Shown here: piece after piece, positions 59,120-64,000 of the stretch
Layout: each line of letters begins with the position of its first letter
How positions within the stretch are numbered: the first letter of the stretch is position 1
NCBI RefSeq assembly: GCF_018919395.1
Contig: NZ_JAHLME010000002.1
Coordinates: forward strand, 722,182 to 786,181
Direction of reading: 5' to 3'
Origin: Geomonas azotofigens
GTDB lineage: Bacteria; Desulfobacterota; Desulfuromonadia; Geobacterales; Geobacteraceae
DNA length: 64,000 bases
Program-made: the position numbers and the translations under genes
The notes under the pieces: model-generated
The model's input: the letters and a program-made list of their open reading frames with translations, nothing else
Databases searched by the model: none
What the model was told of the DNA's origin: nothing

Positions 59120-59887
59120 ATGACCTGGGACTCGTGCGTCGCCGAGGCCGAGACACTACTTGCATCAACACGTATTCCCTCATCGCTGGAAATAATAACT
59201 CTCATCAAGTGGATCAACCCCACCCGGCTCAAGCTTCCTGAACCGGACCGCGAGCGCAGCTACCACCTTAAAGACGCGCTGCAGAATCTGCTCCTCGAGC
59301 ACTATCGCGAAGCGTTCTGTCTGGTGCCGTTCCCGTGCAGCGCCGAGATCGTGCTGATAAAACATACCGCCCTCCCCTCGGTGGACGCCTGCCACGCACT
59401 CATCAGGTCATTGTCGGAGAAGGCCCTTCTCACCGTTGCCGAACCGGTGGAGAGTGGGGTGTCGAAGCCGCCGAAGAAATACCAGGCGAAGCGGTTGGAC
59501 CCCTGTTCTCCAAGGGATGCGGTAAGGGAAGCGCAACAACTGCTGGAGCGCTACGAATACTGCGAGGCTGAGGAGCTCCTCTCCGGCATCAGAATAGAGA
59601 ACAACAGCTCCCTGCCGAGTCTGCTCAGGGCGGCCACCCTGCTCATGGAAGAGATCGGCGCTTACGCAACGGCCATCGAGATGTTGCTGTCGCAGCCCAA
59701 GAGCGTCCTGAAAGACAGTTCGGTGCGGGAGGCCCTGGCACAAGCCTACTACCGAAACGGCATGATCCCTGAGGCGCGTGCGCTCTTTAATGGGCTCCCC
59801 GTCGCTGACATGCAAAAGTATTCCCTTTGCGCTGGCATCACGGAGTCAAGATGGGAGGTCCATAACACAGATTGCTCTAATACCTGA
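59120..59887 (+). CDS. TPR-like hypothetical protein, probably 3'-truncated
   Basis: 255 residues. No signal peptide. An N-terminal region of unknown fold is followed by helical pairs resembling TPRs ([51 protein letters not shown]). The last ~15 residues lie in sequence that overlaps the 3' end of the convergent AT-rich gene by 42 bp, exactly where base composition changes. This suggests the original C-terminus was lost when the neighbouring segment was inserted. AAGAAGGGGGGA just upstream of the ATG is an acceptable ribosome site. Function unknown. Confidence 0.65.
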   Translation: MTWDSCVAEAETLLASTRIPSSLEIITLIKWINPTRLKLPEPDRERSYHLKDALQNLLLEHYREAFCLVPFPCSAEIVLIKHTALPSVDACHALIRSLSEKALLTVAEPVESGVSKPPKKYQAKRLDPCSPRDAVREAQQLLERYEYCEAEELLSGIRIENNSSLPSLLRAATLLMEEIGAYATAIEMLLSQPKSVLKDSSVREALAQAYYRNGMIPEARALFNGLPVADMQKYSLCAGITESRWEVHNTDCSNT

Positions 59888-61066
59888 ATGACCGGAATCA
59901 AAACAAACTTTTTGTTTCAACCTATCATATCTCGGATGATAATCACACCTTCGTTCATACCGAAACTGAAAAGGGATCCGTTTTCTCAGTAGAATAGACT
60001 GTCGATTGCTTTCAATATCATATAATTTCAGATACTGCATTCTGAATCTGTCGGGGTATGTATCCAGCAATATCAAACCATCTGTGCAGCTATGCAGATG
60101 AGGGTGGCCATCGGAAGTTAAATATTTTTCTCCAATTCTTTCAAAGCCCCCTCCCTTATCTTTTATAAGATAAAAACCTATTTCACTACTAACAATTGGT
60201 TTGAAATACGACAATATGGACACATTATCAAACCAAATCTTGTGAGAAAAGTTATTACCAAGACAAGCATAGCAATGGTTACCGTAAACATCTGACGTAA
60301 ATAATGACGTATCATACCCACCCATTTGTAATCTTGCTCTGCAAAAAAAGGATATACGCTCATCATTAGGGGAAAACTGTGCATAATAAAAATAATCATG
60401 AGAGGGATCTCTATGTGGAGTTTGAATAATTTTGTTAATATCAGCTATCTCCGTCCGGGTACCATCTATAAGATTGGTCAAAAACATCTTTCCCTCTTCT
60501 AGCATATTCGAATGATATTTACTGTTATAGCCATACCCTTTCATACCTGCGCCTAAACGCTTATATGAATACGATATAGCCCACTTGGCGTTATGGGAGA
60601 TATCAGCAACATGACCTGAAATTACGGATAGTTCCCTCCCTGACAGATCAACTATTTTTGCACATGGTTTTTCATTTACTATGTCATTATATACAATAAA
60701 ATCAGAACAGCCTAACCATTGCAGCATACTTCCCTGCTGCCAATTCCATGCATAAGTGGTGCCTATTGGATTAAAAAATAAAAGCTCTGGGTCTTCGAAA
60801 TAACCCACTACAATTGGATGACCCTCAATATTTCTAATTGCTTTATTACTATCAAACTTGTGTGCCAGCAATTTTGTATTATCATGAGACCATGGGCATT
60901 TGTCATGGAATCCGTAGAAGTAACCATCTCGATGAATAAAATTGTTAACCTGAAATTCAGTAACCGGTACAACTGAGCAGACTCGTTGATAACTAGCGAC
61001 AACAAACTCCCTCAGTGCTGGACAATGCTTTATTACAGAATGAATTTTTTTTTCTAGTGATGTCAA
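59846..61066 (-). CDS. Beta-propeller-like protein of a glycan locus, unknown function
   Basis: 406 residues, low G+C. No signal peptide. The sequence has repeated beta-strand motifs reminiscent of TolB/oligogalacturonide-lyase-like propellers: [92 protein letters not shown]. The conserved FHDKCPWS and DGHPH elements are known to me from proteins in surface-polysaccharide clusters, often misnamed glycosyltransferases. It lies 10 bp downstream of a glycosyltransferase gene and is probably co-transcribed. Its role may be glycan modification or recognition. Confidence 0.65.
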   Translation of the reverse strand: MTSLEKKIHSVIKHCPALREFVVASYQRVCSVVPVTEFQVNNFIHRDGYFYGFHDKCPWSHDNTKLLAHKFDSNKAIRNIEGHPIVVGYFEDPELLFFNPIGTTYAWNWQQGSMLQWLGCSDFIVYNDIVNEKPCAKIVDLSGRELSVISGHVADISHNAKWAISYSYKRLGAGMKGYGYNSKYHSNMLEEGKMFLTNLIDGTRTEIADINKIIQTPHRDPSHDYFYYAQFSPNDERISFFCRARLQMGGYDTSLFTSDVYGNHCYACLGNNFSHKIWFDNVSILSYFKPIVSSEIGFYLIKDKGGGFERIGEKYLTSDGHPHLHSCTDGLILLDTYPDRFRMQYLKLYDIESNRQSILLRKRIPFQFRYERRCDYHPRYDRLKQKVCFDSGHSGIRAICVMDLPS

Positions 61067-61076
61067 CTCAATGCTC

Positions 61077-62192
61077 CTATGCTAATAAATTACTTATTTG
61101 TCCCGCCAGTTTACGATGTTCATTCGTGTATGTATACATAGAAACAGGAAGATTAATTAAATTATGACGCCATGATCTAATATCATCAGAAGTTATTTTG
61201 CATATTTGATATATTGTGTTCTTATTATTAAGATCGATACAAATTCCTATATTTAACTTATCCACCACTTCTCCTTCATCGGTATTCATTTGTGAAATAA
61301 TTGGGACTTTAAAACAACAAGCGTTATAGAAACGGCATGATCTTGCCCAGGCATAACTAGATTTTCCGTGAAAGCCAGCCGCCCATATCAAATCTACCTT
61401 TGTATATATGTCATTAAGATCGTCTGGATCTCTATAAGGCCCGTCATAATTAATATAAGGAGAATTTTCTATGTCAGTATAAAAAGTTTCAATATTTTGG
61501 GGGACACCTCTGACATAAAGCAGGATATCACCATTAGAGTTATCAACCAATTCTTTTAGGACACTCCAAGCTACACTACATCTAATCGATCCAAAGTATC
61601 CTATGCGTACTGGTTTGTTTATACTTGGCAATATCATCATGCTTTTTGGCAATTCTTCTGGTAACAGTTTATTTTCCAACACATAGAATATTATATCTTT
61701 TAAACCAAGTATGTTATTGTAGTAGTTGTCAATATATGACTGTGAAGTTACAGTTGTTATGTTACACTTACTTACAATATAACGTTCTAGTTTTCTTAAT
61801 AAAATTGATACAATATGATTTTTAATCATTATTTCTCTGATGTCATGCACCTCGTAAACCAGTAGTGGTTTATATTTGTTTAAAGTGAGGGACGCAAATA
61901 CCATCATTGCCATATCAAGGCCAAACATATATATTACTTCTGTTTTTTCAATACTAGTTCTTAAACGTAGTATACCCTTAATCATATAAGCAATTCTCAA
62001 CAAGTAACGACCAGAGGGTATTTCACCTAGCGAAATATAGTTAGCCTTAGGCGCACCAAAGCAGTAAGGTAACTTTCTGTCAAATCCAACAACTTGAAAA
62101 GGTGTTAAATATTTACTTAAAGCTGATATTCTCTTTTCAAAAAATGGATATCTAAGAGTTGATGTAACATATAGAATTTTCAATTTTGACAT
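61077..62192 (-). CDS. Glycosyltransferase, GT4-like (GT-B fold)
   Basis: 371 residues, strongly AT-rich. The N-terminus KLKILYVTSTLRYPFFEKRISALSKYL and the middle VRIGYFGSIRCSVAWSVLKELVDNSNGDILLYVRG correspond to the two Rossmann-like halves of GT-B enzymes. The usual C-terminal ExxxxxE donor motif is weak (YAWARSCRFYNACCFKVPIISQMNTDEGEVV is the matching region). It probably adds a sugar in surface polysaccharide synthesis. Donor and acceptor are unknown. Codon use differs from the rest of the window, indicating acquisition by transfer. Confidence 0.8.
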   Translation of the reverse strand: MSKLKILYVTSTLRYPFFEKRISALSKYLTPFQVVGFDRKLPYCFGAPKANYISLGEIPSGRYLLRIAYMIKGILRLRTSIEKTEVIYMFGLDMAMMVFASLTLNKYKPLLVYEVHDIREIMIKNHIVSILLRKLERYIVSKCNITTVTSQSYIDNYYNNILGLKDIIFYVLENKLLPEELPKSMMILPSINKPVRIGYFGSIRCSVAWSVLKELVDNSNGDILLYVRGVPQNIETFYTDIENSPYINYDGPYRDPDDLNDIYTKVDLIWAAGFHGKSSYAWARSCRFYNACCFKVPIISQMNTDEGEVVDKLNIGICIDLNNKNTIYQICKITSDDIRSWRHNLINLPVSMYTYTNEHRKLAGQISNLLA

Positions 62193-62755
62193 CGTTAACC
62201 TGCCCCCATGAAACGGACCAATGTTATTGTTCGTGTAACATCACGGATGATAGTAAAGGCCTCAGAGCGGCCGGCACTGAAAGAGCCGGTCGCTTAACGA
62301 CACCGCCTTTCAATATGGCTCTTCAGCAGAATCTGTGGGTGCGTTCTGGTTCTGGCAGATTTCCAAGTGTGTGATATAGCGCTACCTTTATCACTTCGAC
62401 GGTTCTGAATCCGTACGCTTTTCTGCAGGTCACTTTCGCTTTGTTGTTGAAACCTTCCATGACAGTCCCTCCGTGCTGCCTGGTTTAGCAGCTTTTCGGA
62501 CTGTCACAAGACCGGATAAGATCCAATATTCCTAACTATTTAAGTAACTATTTTGTTGCTGGTTTAGTTGGTTCTTGTGATATCTTGCTTTTGAGCTTCA
62601 CAAATGTGCCATACATCAACACTTTGCCAATGTAATTATTGCTAAAGTTGATTATTTCCATTTTGAAACCAATCAGTGCGTCCGTAAGCTTCCCTTAGAA
62701 ATAGACACTTAAAAAGTAGAGCTTTCTGGCATTATTTAACGCCAGGAGGTTTTAC
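62193..62755. other. Intergenic region with mobile-element debris
   Basis: About 560 bp. It contains the ISL3 transposase remnant (62323-62460) and the left end of the IS3 element (from 62679). The remainder is AT-rich with no recognisable gene. Confidence 0.6.
62323..62460 (-). pseudogene. ISL3-family transposase, 3' remnant
   Basis: 45 codons read MEGFNNKAKVTCRKAYGFRT, then VEVIKVALYHTLG and PEPERTHRFC, then a stop. This matches the C-terminal end of ISL3-type transposases (the FNNKAKV.KRKAYGFR..ALYHTLG.LPEP pattern). The start codon is only an internal Met; the rest of the gene is gone. GGCTCTTCAGCAGAATC at the stop codon resembles an element end. Confidence 0.7.
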
Positions 62756-63887
62756 ATGAAGAAGTCACGCTTCACTGAGACACAGATCGTCTCGATCCTC
62801 AAGGAGGCCGACGCCGGAGTTCTGGTGAAGGGCATCTGCCGAAAGCGGCATCTCCGAGCCAACCTACTACAACTGGAAGTCCAAGTACGGCGGCATGGAA
62901 GCTTCCGATCTCAAGCGTATGAAGGAGATGGAAGCGGAGCTGTCTCGGCTCAAACGAATGTACGCTGACCTCGCGCTGGAGAACCATGCGCTTAAGGACC
63001 TGATCGAAAAAAAGCTCTAGGGCCGCAGGCGAAACGCGAAGCAGTGGTTCACCTGGTCGAAGAACACAAGCTGACCGTGCAGCAAAGTTGCTCCTGTGTT
63101 GGCATTTCTCGTGCGGCCTTCTACAGAGTTCCGAAGCCTTCATCTGAGCGCGATGGGCGCGTCATCGATGCTTTGAACAAGCAGATGGAGCGTCATCCTC
63201 GATGGGGGGTTCTGGAAGTCATTCAAAGCCCTTCGCCGCACGGGCCACAGATGGAACCATAAGCGCGTCTTTCGGGTCTACTGTGATCTGAAGCTCAACC
63301 TAAAACGCCGGGCTAAGAAACGGCTGCCAAAGCGGATTAAGCAACCTCTTCGGGTGCCTCAGCAACCGAACCAGGTGTGGTCGGCAGATTTTATGAGCGA
63401 TACGCTCTACTGTGGGAAAACCTTTCGCACCTTCAACGTCATCGATGATTTCAATCGCGAGTGTCTCAGCATTGAGATCGACACCTCGATCACCGGCGGG
63501 CGTCTGATCCGCCTCTTCGAGCGGTTGAAGCAGGAGCGTGGCCTTCCTCACGTGCTGAGAACTGATAATGGCCCTGAGTTCCTCAGTGACGACTTCGTTG
63601 CCTGGGCTGAGACGCTGGAATGATGATCCACTACATCCAACCTGGAGAGCCGAACCAGAACGCGTACATCGAGCGGTTCAATCGCACCTACCGGGAGGAG
63701 ATCCTAAGCCTGTATGTTTTCCAGAGCCTCAGCGAGGTCCGGGAGATTACCTACTGGTGGATGAACGACTACAACGAGCTACGCCCGCATGACGCTCTCG
63801 GGGATCTGACACCCGCTGATTACATGAATCGCTACACCAGAAACTCTACTTATGAAATGTCTACTTGACGGGGAAGCTTACGGGACG
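62679..63887 (+). mobile_element. Degenerate IS3-family insertion sequence
   Basis: About 1.2 kb. The terminal inverted repeats are CGTCCGTAAGCTTCCC (62679-62694) and the reverse complement of CGTCCCGTAAGCTTCCC (63871-63887). They enclose one frameshifted transposase region. No clear target-site duplication is seen. Confidence 0.85.
62756..63868 (+). pseudogene. IS3-family transposase (orfA + orfB), three frameshifts
   Basis: OrfA begins MKKSRFTETQIVSILKEADA, loses frame at about 62845 (two bases missing), and resumes in another frame as GISEPTYYNWKSKYGG to a stop at 63020. OrfB (VVHLVEEHKLTVQQSCSCVG..) shifts again in a run of six G (63204-63209) and at about 63619 (one base missing). The catalytic blocks are still readable: VWSADFMSDTLYCG, RTDNGPEF and NAYIERFNRTYREE (DDE). 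The start has AGGAGG upstream. Three independent shifts mean it cannot make an active transposase. Confidence 0.88.
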
Positions 63888-64000
63888 GCTTTAACGGGGG
63901 AAGTGTTTACAAATAAGCATTAAATAGCGATTTCTCATATATCACAATGCCACCGCTTGTCAATCCTTATGGTATATTTGTGGTTGATAGGTAACATCTA

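Noticed and set aside
63020-63060. Programmed -1 frameshift as the only break in the IS3 transposase
   Set aside because: OrfA itself is already shifted at about 62845 and orfB is shifted twice more, so the breaks are decay rather than programmed frameshifting.

Overview
This looks like a chromosome segment of a Geobacter/Geomonas-type delta-proteobacterium (Desulfuromonadales/Geobacterales). The evidence is a high G+C backbone, a ferredoxin-dependent citric acid cycle block in the order icd-mdh-korDABC, several sigma-54 regulators, DcuB-type dicarboxylate transport, a pentahaem nitrite reductase, carboxyspermidine-route polyamine synthesis and small proteins typical of that group. No rRNA, tRNA or CRISPR array was recognised.

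Layout. 1-6.7 kb: housekeeping and mixed genes (amidohydrolase fragment, PEBP protein, RlmD-type rRNA methylase, CCA-adding enzyme, HD-GYP protein), separated by palindromic GCAAAG-rich repeats. 7.0-13.2 kb, minus strand: 2-oxoglutarate:ferredoxin oxidoreductase, malate dehydrogenase and monomeric isocitrate dehydrogenase, with a palindrome over the icd promoter. 13.7-16.2 kb: LysM lipoprotein and aspS. 16.4-26.3 kb: a lactate locus. A GntR regulator, a GlcF/GlcD-type D-2-hydroxyacid dehydrogenase, LrgAB and an enlarged lactate permease lie on the minus strand, and lutC plus a lutB-lutA fusion diverge on the plus strand. 26.4-28.1 kb: small and secreted proteins. 28.3-33.2 kb: a polyamine operon (XRE-cupin regulator, carboxyspermidine dehydrogenase, decarboxylase, arginine decarboxylase). 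33.6-34.5 kb: folD. 34.6-40.5 kb: dcuB with its two-component system, and rbgA. A sigma-54 promoter and three copies of a 15-bp palindrome lie upstream of dcuB. 40.7-47 kb: mixed genes, including a MarR/MFS pair and a DUF255 protein. 47.2-52 kb: a nitrite-reduction locus with nrfA, a sigma-54 activator, palindromic sites shared between both promoters, and a haem-binding histidine kinase. 52.1-58.5 kb: coiled-coil and TPR proteins, then a secreted surface cluster (two DUF1566 proteins, one ending in a dockerin-like module, and a cohesin-like lipoprotein).

From about 59.85 kb composition drops sharply to AT-rich. Two glycan-type genes, an ISL3 remnant and a decayed IS3 element mark a horizontally acquired surface-polysaccharide region. 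The plus-strand gene at its border looks truncated.

The main theme is carbon and electron flow. Lactate and C4-dicarboxylates are imported and oxidised, reducing power enters through ferredoxin-linked TCA enzymes, and nitrite is one electron sink. Much of this appears controlled by local regulators whose probable binding sites can be read directly.
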